From JARDZU01 sp963730285 (GTDB taxonomy: Bacteria; Actinomycetota; Acidimicrobiia; Spongiisociales; ZC4RG35), in the NCBI GenBank assembly GCA_963730285.1, contig CAVSQY010000008.1, forward strand, positions 186,001 through 250,000: 64,000 nucleotides of DNA. Direction: 5' to 3'. The position numbers were made by a program, and so were the translations under genes. Below are positions 1 to 7,779 of this stretch, piece after piece. The number at the start of each line of letters is the position of its first letter. Position 1 is the stretch's first letter. The notes under the pieces are model-generated. The model searched no databases. It was not told where the DNA came from and saw only the letters and a program-made list of their open reading frames with translations.

Positions 1-312
1 GTTGGCGTCACGGCCGGCCAGGATCCCGCCCACGATCCGATTGGCCTCGAGGGCGTCTGAGGCAAAATGAACGTTGCCACCCGCTTCGGTCAGTCGGTCG
101 GCGAATCGACCGAGGAGAACGTCGAGTTCCGATAGTGCGCCCAACCTCACGGCACGCGCTCGATCTCGAAGCTCCTCTCCGATCGTCAACTCTTCGAAGG
201 CGTTGGCCCGAGCGGAGGTCATGAGACGCATCCCCCGATCCACCGCTTTCGCCTCATGGGTGCCGACCAGGCGGTTCGACCTCTCCACGAAGGTGACAGG
301 CTCCCTACTCAT
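1..312 (-). CDS. lutB: LutB-like iron-sulfur protein, N-terminal part (cut by window edge)
   Basis: The reading frame starts at ATG 312 and runs off the left edge, so about 104 residues are visible, beginning MSREPVTFVERSNRL. This N-terminal stretch, with a helix-rich region before a LUD-type domain, resembles LutB/YkgF, the ferredoxin-like subunit of the LutABC L-lactate oxidation complex. The start overlaps the stop of the upstream lutA-like gene by 8 bases (ATGAGTAG), which indicates translational coupling. The Cys-rich cluster region that would prove the call lies outside the window, so the assignment rests on the partial sequence and on the lutA neighbour. Confidence 0.75.
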   Translation of the reverse strand, partial: MSREPVTFVERSNRLVGTHEAKAVDRGMRLMTSARANAFEELTIGEELRDRARAVRLGALSELDVLLGRFADRLTEAGGNVHFASDALEANRIVGGILAGRDAN

Positions 313-1078
313 CCCGTTGGCCAGACAGGATCTCGGCAATGTGTTTCACCTGTATAGGAGATCCGCGCCGACGTAGGCCGCCCTCCATGTGTATGAGGCA
401 GGAAACGTCACCACCAACCAGGGTATTGGCACCTGAAGCCTCCACACGATCGAGTTTGGCCTCCATGATCGCTCCCGAGACCGCAGGCATCTCCACGGCG
501 AAGAGCCCGCCAAAGCCACAACACTCCTCTGAGCCCTCGAGTGGCACCGTTTCTGACTTCGCCAACAGATGGTCCGCCTGCGATTTCAGCCCCAGCCCCC
601 TCAGACCGTGACAGGAGTGGTGGTATGCAATGACACAGCCGTCGCAATCGGGATCCGACTCGATTCCGAGATCCTCGACCAGGTACTGAGTCAGCTCCCT
701 CACCCTCCCCGCCACCTCGATTGCCTCGGCCTCTCGGTCGGTTCCATCGAATAGCTCGGGATAGTGGCGAGACATCATCAACGCGCATGAACCGGAGGGG
801 AGAACGATGGGCCCCACAGTCCCGGTCAAGGCGTTCAGGGTTTGCTCAGCCATCAGGCGGGCGTCGTCGGTGAGACCCACGTTGAAGGCCGGCTGGCCAC
901 AGCATGTCTGACCCTCGGGGAATTCGACATCGCAGCCGACGGCTTCGAGGACCGCCACCGTCGCCCGGCCGACATGCGGGGCAAGGGCGTCAACGAGACA
1001 TGTCACGACCAGTTGAACCGTCGGCGCATCCATGCTCTGAGGGTATTGCCCCGAGAGCGCGTGGCGTGGCACAAACAT
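305..1078 (-). CDS. lutA: LutA-like (Fe-S)-binding protein with two CCG domains
   Basis: A 257-residue protein with two cysteine-rich CCG modules: CCGQPAFN at residues 59-66 and CCGFGG at 187-192, plus a HHSCHGLRG segment near 153. These are the hallmarks of the LutA/YkgE/GlpC-type heterodisulfide-reductase-like domain that binds an unusual cluster. With the overlapping downstream lutB-like gene it should form part of a cytoplasmic L-lactate (or glycolate-type) oxidation complex. The start at 1078 has an AAAGGA-like ribosome site about 10 nt upstream; an internal ATG at 1033 is the shorter alternative and matches the usual family N terminus (VTCLVD soon after Met). Confidence 0.88.
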   Translation of the reverse strand: MFVPRHALSGQYPQSMDAPTVQLVVTCLVDALAPHVGRATVAVLEAVGCDVEFPEGQTCCGQPAFNVGLTDDARLMAEQTLNALTGTVGPIVLPSGSCALMMSRHYPELFDGTDREAEAIEVAGRVRELTQYLVEDLGIESDPDCDGCVIAYHHSCHGLRGLGLKSQADHLLAKSETVPLEGSEECCGFGGLFAVEMPAVSGAIMEAKLDRVEASGANTLVGGDVSCLIHMEGGLRRRGSPIQVKHIAEILSGQRDE

Positions 1079-1211
1079 CGAGACATCTATCCTTTCCGGC
1101 GCCGACCCAAGGGTGGCTAGGGTTCCGGCCGTTCATTCGGTGTCTGGTCCGAGCGCCACAGAAGGCCCACAACAGGGCTCGCACCTCACTGGACAAAACC
1201 CTCGAGGGGAC

Positions 1212-1226
1212 AAGTCGACACGACTT
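1212..1226. promoter_or_regulatory. Perfect inverted repeat upstream of the EamA gene
   Basis: AAGTCG-ACA-CGACTT, a perfect 6-bp dyad with a 3-base spacer, 27 bases before the EamA start. It is placed like a repressor operator, but no cognate regulator is visible next to it. Confidence 0.3.
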
Positions 1227-1252
1227 CTGCGCGTGCCGACAAGGAGAGATCG

Positions 1253-2164
1253 ATGTCCAAGCCCCGCCAGGTGCACACCCGAGCACTGATCCTGGCCCTT
1301 TTCGTGACCATGCTGTGGTCCTCGTCATGGGTGCTCATCAGATGGGGCCTGGAAGACGAGCGACTCCCGCCCATCCTCTTTGCCGGACTTCGCTATGGCA
1401 CGGCATCGATGGTGCTCATCGGGCTCGTCTCTTCCAATGGCCGCGCCCGTCACCAAGTTCGCTCCCTGAGCCGCAAGGAGTGGGTGGCGCTCACACTGCT
1501 TGGCCTTGTCTTCGTCACGGCCGCCCAAGGGGCGCAGTTCGTTGCCATCGCAAATCAGCCGGCAGCGACGTCCAGCCTGGTGTTGTCCCTCACCCCGCTG
1601 ATAGTGGCTATGGCCTCGGCAGCAACCTTGGGAGAGCAGCCCAGCCGTCGACAAGTGATCGCTGCCGGGGTGATCGTGATTGGGGCAGCGACCTACTTCT
1701 CAGGAGACATCGGGTTCACGACTGCGGGGATGCTCGCGTCTGGCGTCGGCCTGGCAGCCAACGCGGCCGCGGCATTGATGGGACGCCGAGTGAATCGAGG
1801 ACTTCGACATTCCCCCCTCGTGGTGACTGCTGTGAGCATGGGGTCAGGGGCGGTGGTCTTGCTGGTGATCGGCATCGTGGTCGAGGGACTGCCACGTGTG
1901 ACACCCGGGGGATGGGTCCTAATCGGCTGGCTCGCCGTGGTGAACACAGCCCTCGCATTCACCCTGTGGAATCGCAGCTTGCAACACCTGTCGGCCACCG
2001 AGTCGTCGGCGATCAACAACACAATGCTCGTCCAAATCGCCCTTTTGGCCTGGATCTTCCTCGACGAGTTGCCCGGCCCTCTCGACATCATCGGAATGGT
2101 CCTCGTATCAGTCGGCGTTTACCTTGCCCAGCGCAAGCCAGCCGAATCGATCCACACCAAATGA
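1253..2164 (+). CDS. EamA/DMT-family transporter
   Basis: A 303-residue, strongly hydrophobic protein with about ten membrane helices in two repeated halves. The WSSSWVLIRWGL and FAGLRYG segments near the N terminus are typical of EamA (drug/metabolite transporter) proteins. The second half contains the expected NTALAFTLWNRSLQ and AINN elements. Substrate is unknown; the family exports amino acids or small metabolites. The ATG has an AAGGAG ribosome site 5 nt upstream. The stop overlaps the start of the next gene (ATGA at 2161-2164), so the two are co-translated. Confidence 0.88.
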   Translation: MSKPRQVHTRALILALFVTMLWSSSWVLIRWGLEDERLPPILFAGLRYGTASMVLIGLVSSNGRARHQVRSLSRKEWVALTLLGLVFVTAAQGAQFVAIANQPAATSSLVLSLTPLIVAMASAATLGEQPSRRQVIAAGVIVIGAATYFSGDIGFTTAGMLASGVGLAANAAAALMGRRVNRGLRHSPLVVTAVSMGSGAVVLLVIGIVVEGLPRVTPGGWVLIGWLAVVNTALAFTLWNRSLQHLSATESSAINNTMLVQIALLAWIFLDELPGPLDIIGMVLVSVGVYLAQRKPAESIHTK

Positions 2165-2805
2165 CCGAATATCTCATCCCGGTGACCGGTGAGCGTCTTG
2201 CCCGTCGTCTCAGCCAGCTCGTGTTGGGTCTCGTCCTGTTCGGGATCGGCATCGGGCTGATGCTCCAGTCCGATCTGGGGTTGCCGCCTTGGGACGTGCT
2301 CCACCAGGGACTGGCCAACCGGTTCGGGTTGTCCGTCGGGCTGTGGTCGATCATCGTGTCGGTCGGAGTGCTCTCGCTGTGGCTTCCTCTCAGGGAGCCC
2401 TACGGTCTCGGAACGCTCCTCAACGCGCTGATCATCGGCGTGATGATCGATGCAACTGCTGCGGTTATTCCAACAGCCGGCTCTTCCATCGCCGCCATCG
2501 GCATGATGCTCATTGGCGTTCTTTCCATCGCTGTCGCCTCCGGCCTCTACATCGGGGCCGGCCTCGGACCAGGGCCCAGGGACGGTCTGATGACGGGCAT
2601 AGCCAAAAAGGGCCCCTCGATTCGCCTGACCCGCTCGGTGCTGGAGATCGGCGTTCTGGCACTGGGATGGATCTTGGGTGGCACCTTCGGGATCGGCACC
2701 ATCGTCTTTGCACTGGCGATTGGCCCCCTGGTCCAGTTCTTCCTGCACAGGTGGACCATCTCTCTCGACCACCCCGAGCAACCGTGGGACCATCCCGCAC
2801 GCTGA
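2161..2805 (+). CDS. YczE/YyaS-type integral membrane protein
   Basis: A 214-residue protein with five predicted membrane spans, starting at the ATG that overlaps the EamA stop (ATGA). The pattern G-SDLGLPPWDVLHQG near residue 40 and the G-GLGPGPRDGLM motif near residue 140 are characteristic of the YczE/YyaS/YitT-like membrane family. Function is not established for this family; some members sit beside transporters or regulators. The coupling to the DMT transporter suggests a joint role in transport. A much longer open frame upstream (from 904) is a shadow of other genes and not part of this protein. Confidence 0.8.
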   Translation: MTEYLIPVTGERLARRLSQLVLGLVLFGIGIGLMLQSDLGLPPWDVLHQGLANRFGLSVGLWSIIVSVGVLSLWLPLREPYGLGTLLNALIIGVMIDATAAVIPTAGSSIAAIGMMLIGVLSIAVASGLYIGAGLGPGPRDGLMTGIAKKGPSIRLTRSVLEIGVLALGWILGGTFGIGTIVFALAIGPLVQFFLHRWTISLDHPEQPWDHPAR

Positions 2806-2840
2806 CCAGTGGGGGAAGCGGCATTCCTCGATTGCCCACC

Positions 2841-2881
2841 GGAACAGGCCCGACATGGCCAGCTTCGACGAGGCCTGTTCC
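2841..2881. terminator. Inverted repeat between convergent genes
   Basis: GGAACAGGCC at 2841-2850 and its exact complement GGCCTGTTCC at 2872-2881 can form a 10-bp stem. It lies between the converging YczE-type and CAP-protein genes. There is no strong T tract, so a bidirectional terminator is an inference. Confidence 0.5.
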
Positions 2882-2940
2882 GATTTGAGCTAAATCGAGT
2901 CAGAGATTCCGGTGGGGTGGGGCGCCAGAGGCCACGCCGA

Positions 2941-3990
2941 TCAGATGCCGAAGGCTCTCACCAAGAAGGCGGCCATCTGGCCACGGGTCACATAGGAGTC
3001 AGGGCAGAAACGGTCATTCGAAGGCGGATTGCACCCATTGGTGACACCCGCCGCGGCCAACCTCTCGATAGCCGACTCGAAAACCGAGCCATCATCATCG
3101 ACGAAATCGACCGAACCGCCATCGGTCAGACCCAATGCCCGACCGATGAAGGCGGCCATCTGGCCACGGGTCACATAGGAGTCAGGGCAGAAACGGTCAT
3201 TCGAAGGCGGATTGCACCCATTGGTGACACCCGCCGCGGCCAACCTCTCGATAGCCGACTCGAAAACCGAGCCATCATCATCGACGAAATCGACCGAACC
3301 GCCATCGGTCAGACCCAATGCCCGACCGAAGAAGGCGGCCATCTGGCCACGGGTCACATAGGAGTCAGGACAGAAACGGTCATTCGAAGGCGGATTGCAC
3401 CCATTGGTGACACCCGCCGCGGCCAACCTCTCGATAGCCGACTCGAAAACGGAGCCATCATCATCCCAAAACGCCCCCTCGCCGGCCGGGTGGTATCCAG
3501 GTGCGTTGAAGAACAGCTCGGTGACCCAGGTTCCGCCGTGACCGATGTGCACACCGATCGCGGCGTATCGGAGGCTCGCCCCGAGGATGTTCGCCCGATG
3601 AGGTGGCGATCCCATGAAACTCTGGTGGGCCTGCTCACAGGAGCTTGCGTAGGAGCCGGAGGCGGCATACACGTTCTCACCCCAACTGCTCCAGTTGCCG
3701 GGGAGGATCGGCAGGCGCTCCGAGTCGGTCATGTGCCGGAGGTTCCCCTCGGTTGCCATCTTCTCCGAGAAACCCCGAACCTGGAAAGCCAACTCGGGGG
3801 CAAACACCAAGGGCTCGACTCCCGCGGCCACCCGGCTTTGATTTACCTCAGCGAAGAGACATTGCTCGAACCCGGACTCAGAGACGGCAGCTGTCGCCTC
3901 CGGCACGAACCCCAGGGCAAGCGCCAGCAACATCCCCGCTGTCGCAAGGAGTCTGAACCCTCTCGATTCGTTGAGCTGTTCCATCTCCAC
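2941..3990 (-). CDS. Secreted CAP-domain protein with three SLH-like repeats
   Basis: A 349-residue precursor. Residues about 12-35 form a signal peptide ending in a TAA motif. Residues about 40-165 are a CAP/SCP domain (LFAEVNQSRVAAG, HMTDSERLP, GENV, HRANILG). The rest is three near-identical 61-residue units, each with FESAIERLAAAGVTNGC and CPDSYVTRGQMAAF, which are SLH-like repeats thought to hold proteins at the cell surface. Start is GTG 3990 or ATG 3984; neither has a well-placed ribosome site. It is monocistronic, facing the YczE-type gene and divergent from the PspC operon. CAP domains are cell-wall or lipid-binding modules; catalytic activity cannot be assumed. Confidence 0.9.
   Translation of the reverse strand: MEMEQLNESRGFRLLATAGMLLALALGFVPEATAAVSESGFEQCLFAEVNQSRVAAGVEPLVFAPELAFQVRGFSEKMATEGNLRHMTDSERLPILPGNWSSWGENVYAASGSYASSCEQAHQSFMGSPPHRANILGASLRYAAIGVHIGHGGTWVTELFFNAPGYHPAGEGAFWDDDGSVFESAIERLAAAGVTNGCNPPSNDRFCPDSYVTRGQMAAFFGRALGLTDGGSVDFVDDDGSVFESAIERLAAAGVTNGCNPPSNDRFCPDSYVTRGQMAAFIGRALGLTDGGSVDFVDDDGSVFESAIERLAAAGVTNGCNPPSNDRFCPDSYVTRGQMAAFLVRAFGI
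2945..3470 (-). repeat. Three tandem 183-bp coding repeats
   Basis: The same stretch recurs with a period of exactly 183 bases; for example the segment starting gaaggcggccatctggcc begins at 2965, 3148 and 3331. Copies differ at only a few positions, with near-identity at synonymous sites, so they arose by recent duplication or are kept alike by gene conversion. Each codes one 61-residue SLH-like unit. Confidence 0.93.
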
Positions 3991-4134
3991 CCGACCGCCC
4001 CAGCTCGTGGCCCCACCACGAGATCGGCTCGAAAGACGGCCAACTTGAGGCGTTCCGATCGGCTCTCGATGAAGAGTCTTTCGGCACTAGCCGCTTGCCC
4101 GTCCAGGCTCGATGCTGCGCGCAAGGAGGCTGAC

Positions 4135-4563
4135 ATGACACAGCTGGACACAGGCCCCCCCATGGTGGACGAGAGCACGGCGCCGGTGCGCCTCCGTAGG
4201 AGCACCGAGGACCGGGTGATCGCCGGCATCTGTGGCGGGTTGGGCCAATATTTCAAGACCGACCCGATCTGGTTCAGGTTGGGTTTCGTGGTCCTGACCC
4301 TTGGGGGCGGCGCGGGAATCCTGATCTATCTGATCGCGTGGCTGTCCATCCCGGAAGCAAAGCCGGGCGAGAGCATCGAACGGCATCCGGGCAGCTTCGA
4401 CAATCGAGGCCCTCTGGTTGCCGGGGTGATCCTGATCGGAGTGGGCTCGGTGCTGCTCCTCAACAACCTGGTTCCCTGGTTCGACCGGGTGGCGTGGCCA
4501 TTGGCCGTGATAGCCACCGGGGCAGGGATCCTTTTGCTCGGAGGTCGCCATGAGCACAACTGA
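4135..4563 (+). CDS. PspC-domain membrane protein
   Basis: A 142-residue protein. Residues about 20-78 are a PspC domain: LRRSTEDRVIAGICGGLGQYF followed by a membrane helix and IYLIAWLSIPE. Two further hydrophobic segments follow (residues about 90-140). PspC-type proteins sense or buffer envelope stress. The start at 4135 is set by a strong AAGGAGG ribosome site 5 nt upstream. The last 14 bases overlap the next gene, so this opens a three-gene operon with a LiaF-like protein and a small membrane protein. A longer upstream frame to 2809 is the antisense shadow of the CAP gene. Confidence 0.88.
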   Translation: MTQLDTGPPMVDESTAPVRLRRSTEDRVIAGICGGLGQYFKTDPIWFRLGFVVLTLGGGAGILIYLIAWLSIPEAKPGESIERHPGSFDNRGPLVAGVILIGVGSVLLLNNLVPWFDRVAWPLAVIATGAGILLLGGRHEHN

Positions 4564-5200
4564 ATTGCTTGAAAGACCCGAGAGTGAGACACCCGTCGCA
4601 CCGCGGAGACGGCCCTACGGGTCGATGGTGATGGGCGCGCTGCTCATTGTGGTAGGCGGGCTATGGCTCCTGGATGCGACAGACCTCGCCCAAGTTCAGG
4701 CCGATGCGATCCTGCCGGCAATCCTGGCGGTCATCGGCCTTGCCCTGATAATCGGGGCGTTCGAGGGGCCGCATACCGGTCTGGTGGTCGCCGGGGTCTT
4801 CGTGACGATCGCAGCGCTGGCCGTGGCTGCCGCTCCAACCGACGCCTTTCATGGCGGCATCGGCCAACGCAACATTCGGGTGACGGAGCAAACGACACTG
4901 GCTTCGCGCTATGACGTCGGGGTTGGCGAGCTGAACCTGGACCTGAGCGATTTGGTCATGACCGAGTCCGCCAACCTTGGGATCACGGTCGGAGCGGGCG
5001 ACCTGACCATCGTGCTGCCGCCCGATGTCCCGGTTCTCATCGATGCTGCCGTGGGTGCCGGCCAAATCGATCTCCTCGGTCAGCAGAGTGAAGGCCTATC
5101 GGTGAGTCGCACCTACCGAAGCGATGACTTCGAGTCGGCCGACGTCACCCTGACGCTCAATCTCGATGTGGCAGCCGGAAACGTGGAGGTGGAACGATGA
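4550..5200 (+). CDS. LiaF-like membrane protein with toastrack domain
   Basis: A 216-residue protein with three or four N-terminal hydrophobic segments (residues about 25-95), then a beta-rich domain (about 105-215) with repeated GVGELNLDLSDL and VGAGDLTIVLPPDVPV patterns. That layout matches the cell-wall-active antibiotic response (LiaF/DUF2154, toastrack) family. With the PspC protein upstream it resembles PspC-toastrack envelope-stress modules. Its ATG lies inside the end of the PspC gene, and its stop overlaps the next start by ATGA, so translation is coupled throughout. Confidence 0.82.
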   Translation: MSTTELLERPESETPVAPRRRPYGSMVMGALLIVVGGLWLLDATDLAQVQADAILPAILAVIGLALIIGAFEGPHTGLVVAGVFVTIAALAVAAAPTDAFHGGIGQRNIRVTEQTTLASRYDVGVGELNLDLSDLVMTESANLGITVGAGDLTIVLPPDVPVLIDAAVGAGQIDLLGQQSEGLSVSRTYRSDDFESADVTLTLNLDVAAGNVEVER

Positions 5201-5388
5201 GACTGCATAGAGGAACCTTGTTCGCAGGGATCATCTACTTGACCATCGGCATCATGTTCTTCCTGGAAGGCCTGGACGTCTGGAGCCTGAAGATCGCCGA
5301 TCTTCGCTACGTGGGCCCGGTCGCCCTGCTGGTGCTGGGTCTGGCCGTCGTGGTCGGATCCTTGGGAAGAAACGAAAACAGGGGCTGA
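5197..5388 (+). CDS. Small two-helix membrane protein of the PspC operon
   Basis: A 63-residue protein with two hydrophobic helices (residues about 8-25 and 38-57), starting at the ATGA overlap with the LiaF-like gene. It resembles the small LiaI-type transmembrane component that accompanies LiaF/PspC proteins (family member by context, not by a diagnostic motif). A GC-rich hairpin follows 19 bases after the stop, ending the operon. Confidence 0.75.
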   Translation: MRLHRGTLFAGIIYLTIGIMFFLEGLDVWSLKIADLRYVGPVALLVLGLAVVVGSLGRNENRG

Positions 5389-5406
5389 CCACACCGGACA
5401 GGGAAT

Positions 5407-5430
5407 GGGGGCCATTGGCAGGCCCCCCTT
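5407..5430 (+). terminator. Rho-independent-type terminator after the PspC operon
   Basis: GGGGGCC (5407-5413) pairs with GGCCCCC (5421-5427) across a 7-base loop, followed by CTT. It sits just behind the last gene of the PspC/LiaF-like operon. Confidence 0.65.
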
Positions 5431-5481
5431 CGCGCGTCTCCGATGACCGCCCCAGGATTGCGTCCAACTACCGTGGGGCAG

Positions 5482-6354
5482 GTGCAACGTCCCGACTGGT
5501 TTCTCGCGGACCAGTACCCATTCGAGAGTCATTGGGAGGAGGTCGACGGCGCCCGAGTCCACTATCTCGACGAGGGAGAAGGGCCTACGCTGCTCATGCT
5601 GCACGGGAACCCGACGTGGAGCTTCCTCTACCGACGCATGGTGCCGTACCTGAGCGACCGATTTCGCTGCGTCGCGGTCGACTATCCGGGGTTCGGGTTG
5701 TCGAGCGCACCGAAAGGATACGGTTTCACCCCGGCCGAGCACGCTGACGTCGTGGGCAAACTGATAGACGCACTCGGCCTCGACGGTTTCACACCCGTGA
5801 TGCACGACTGGGGCGGCCCCATTGGCCTCGCAGCGAGCCTCGACCGCCTCGACAGAGTCCGGGGCCTGGTTCTCGGCAACACCTGGGCGTGGCCGCGAAG
5901 CGACACTGCCACCCAGAGATTCTCGGCGGCACTGGGCGAAGGTCGAACCGGGGAGTTCCTCGTCGACCGGGCCAACGTCTTCGTCAACGTCTTCGTGCGA
6001 AGGGCGATGCGACGACGGAGCCCCACCGGAGATGAGATGGCGATGTGGCGCGGGCCGTTCCCCGATCAGGAATCGCGATTCCCGATCCGGGTGTTCCCCA
6101 GGGAGTTGACCGGCTCGGCCGATTTCCTCGGTTCGATCGAAGGACGGCTACCCGAAATCGCCGACAGGCCCGCCTTGTTGTTCTGGGCCGACCAAGATCC
6201 GGCGTTCCGGGGGACTGAGAAGCGCCGCTGGGAATCGATCCTCAGCAATCGGAGGACATACGTCCTTCGACATGCCGGGCATTACTGGCCCGACGACGCA
6301 GGCGCCGAGGCTGCCCTGATGCTCCGTTACTGGTGGGATCAGGCGGCTATCTGA
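5482..6354 (+). CDS. Haloalkane dehalogenase, subfamily III-like
   Basis: An alpha/beta hydrolase of about 290 residues with haloalkane dehalogenase signatures: HGNPTWSFLYR and MHDWGGPIG. With the GTG start at 5482, the nucleophile is Asp109, and Asn43 and Trp110 are the expected halide-binding pair. The residue after strand 6 is NTWAWP, without the Glu of the DhaA/LinB type, whereas WADQDPAF offers a catalytic Asp after strand 7, and RHAGHYW supplies the His. Asp-His-Asp with Asn-Trp is the subfamily III arrangement. It should cleave carbon-halogen bonds to alcohols in the cytoplasm. Start: TACCGT lies 7 nt before GTG 5482 (leaderless); an in-frame ATG at 5443 would add 13 residues. Confidence 0.85.
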   Translation: MQRPDWFLADQYPFESHWEEVDGARVHYLDEGEGPTLLMLHGNPTWSFLYRRMVPYLSDRFRCVAVDYPGFGLSSAPKGYGFTPAEHADVVGKLIDALGLDGFTPVMHDWGGPIGLAASLDRLDRVRGLVLGNTWAWPRSDTATQRFSAALGEGRTGEFLVDRANVFVNVFVRRAMRRRSPTGDEMAMWRGPFPDQESRFPIRVFPRELTGSADFLGSIEGRLPEIADRPALLFWADQDPAFRGTEKRRWESILSNRRTYVLRHAGHYWPDDAGAEAALMLRYWWDQAAI

Positions 6355-6382
6355 CCACCCTCACCTCTTCGATCGGGACACG

Positions 6383-7123
6383 ATGAGCGGCTGGGACCTA
6401 ACCGTCATTCTGGTGACCGTGATGGTGGCTTACTACCTGAAGGGGATTCTCGGCTTGGGCGGGCCGCTCCTCATCATCCCCGTACTGGCCGGCGTTGTCG
6501 GCCTCGAGTTCGCAGTTACGGTGATCGCGATACCAAATCTCATCGCCAACACGATGCTCGTCTGGCAAGGCCGGACTGCCTTCCCGAGGGTGAAGCCGAT
6601 TCTCGTGCCCTTGATCATCACGGGGATAGCCGGCACGGCCCTCGGCAGCTGGGTGCTGGTGAACCTCGACGACCGCTGGGCCAGTCTCGGCCTCGCGGCG
6701 ATCGTGTTCGCCTATGTGGCATGGACCCTGGTCAGCCCAAACTTCCGGCTGAGTGACGTCTGGGGGAGACGACTGAGCCCGGCCATCGGACTGGTCGGCG
6801 GTGTCTTCCAGGGCGGAACCGGGGTGTCCGGGCCTGTGATCGCCACCTTCGTTCACTCCCTCGACCTGAGCCGTGACGCCTTCGTCCTGGCGATAACACT
6901 CCCCTTCCAGATCCTCGGCATCGTCCAGGTGGCCTCACTGTCACTTCTCGGCGCCTACGACCGGCAACGAATGATCGCATCCGCCATTGCGGTGGTGCCA
7001 ATGGTGATAGCCATGGTCGGGGGGATGCGAGTCGGGCCGCGGTTGAACTCGGTCGCCTTCAATCGTCTCGTCCTGGCCATCCTCGTGCTCGCAGCGGTCA
7101 GGTTGGCCTGGACTGCCCTATGA
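6383..7123 (+). CDS. TauE/SafE-family permease
   Basis: A 246-residue protein with seven or eight membrane helices. The repeated glycine-rich motif KGILGLGGPLLIIPVL (residues about 19-34) and its counterpart GLVGGVFQGGTGVSGPVIATF (about 137-157) are typical of the TauE/SafE sulfite/organosulfonate exporter family. The true substrate cannot be told from sequence. It follows the dehalogenase by 28 bases in the same direction, so cotranscription is likely, possibly to move an anion. The end overlaps the convergent GrpB-family gene by 6 bases. Confidence 0.85.
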   Translation: MSGWDLTVILVTVMVAYYLKGILGLGGPLLIIPVLAGVVGLEFAVTVIAIPNLIANTMLVWQGRTAFPRVKPILVPLIITGIAGTALGSWVLVNLDDRWASLGLAAIVFAYVAWTLVSPNFRLSDVWGRRLSPAIGLVGGVFQGGTGVSGPVIATFVHSLDLSRDAFVLAITLPFQILGIVQVASLSLLGAYDRQRMIASAIAVVPMVIAMVGGMRVGPRLNSVAFNRLVLAILVLAAVRLAWTAL

Positions 7124-7690
7124 CCCGGAGGCCCGGGCGCGGGAGACGATCTCATCGACGATGTCGTTCTTGGCGTCCGCATAATTCTGGACATGGGCGC
7201 AGTCTCGAGTGGCAAGGTCTCTCTTGACACTCTCATACATGAGACGATCTTCATCGTTGGACCGCAGCCAGTCGCGGAACAAGAGCATTCGTTCGATCTC
7301 GGGACAGCCGACCAAGAAGACATGCAAGTTGATGTTTGCGGCGGGGCCTTTGAAGACGCGGTGCTCGAACCAGTCGGGCTCCCTGATCTGGAGCAGATAT
7401 CCAGCCTTCTCCAGGTCCGCCAGGTAGGAGTCCTCGTCCGAGGAGTCGACAACCACCAAGACCATGTCGATGATTGGTTTGGCGGCGAGCCCGGGGACCG
7501 CGGTCGATCCCACATGCTCCAACCGAACCACTCCACTGTCGAGGATCGACCTCAGCCGATCGGCCTCGCTCTCGAAAAGGTGAAGCCAACCCTGGTCGTA
7601 GTCGTGGAGTTCGATGTGCCCACTGAACGGAGCCACCGAGCCAACGGTGGCCGCCTCTATCTCACTTGCAGTCGATGGCGCGCGAGCCAC
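7118..7690 (-). CDS. GrpB-family nucleotidyltransferase-fold protein
   Basis: About 190 residues of the GrpB/YqkA family (nucleotidyltransferase superfamily). The key stretch is LEHVGSTAVPGLAAKPIIDMVLVV, containing the GS and DxD-like nucleotidyltransferase signature, followed by the family's EPDWFEHRVFKGP and NLHVF segments. Biochemical role is unknown for the family. The start is placed at GTG 7690 because an AAAGG ribosome site lies 7 nt upstream; the frame stays open to 7801 but that would overlap the divergent cyclase gene. Confidence 0.82.
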   Translation of the reverse strand: MARAPSTASEIEAATVGSVAPFSGHIELHDYDQGWLHLFESEADRLRSILDSGVVRLEHVGSTAVPGLAAKPIIDMVLVVVDSSDEDSYLADLEKAGYLLQIREPDWFEHRVFKGPAANINLHVFLVGCPEIERMLLFRDWLRSNDEDRLMYESVKRDLATRDCAHVQNYADAKNDIVDEIVSRARASGS

Positions 7691-7767
7691 TTGTTGGCCT
7701 TTCGTTGTGCTCAGCGCATCCCGGCCAGTCGACCACCGGCGGGTCGCGCCGTTGGGCCAACCTGGCT

Positions 7768-7773
7768 TATCCT
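7768..7773 (+). promoter_or_regulatory. Candidate -10 element for a leaderless cyclase mRNA
   Basis: TATCCT ends 6 bases before GTG 7780, the start that matches the family N terminus. No ribosome site is present. Confidence 0.4.
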
Positions 7774-7779
7774 CGCTGG

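Noticed and set aside
904..2805. A 633-residue frame on the plus strand
   Set aside because: Its first two thirds are low-complexity, Arg/His/Pro-rich and antisense or out of frame to lutA and the EamA gene; only the part from 2161 is a real gene.
2945..3470. CRISPR array
   Set aside because: The repeats are 183 bases long, contiguous without spacers and code for protein.
2809..4563. A 584-residue frame covering the CAP gene on the opposite strand
   Set aside because: It is the antisense shadow of the 183-bp repeats; only the PspC part from 4135 has a ribosome site and a domain.
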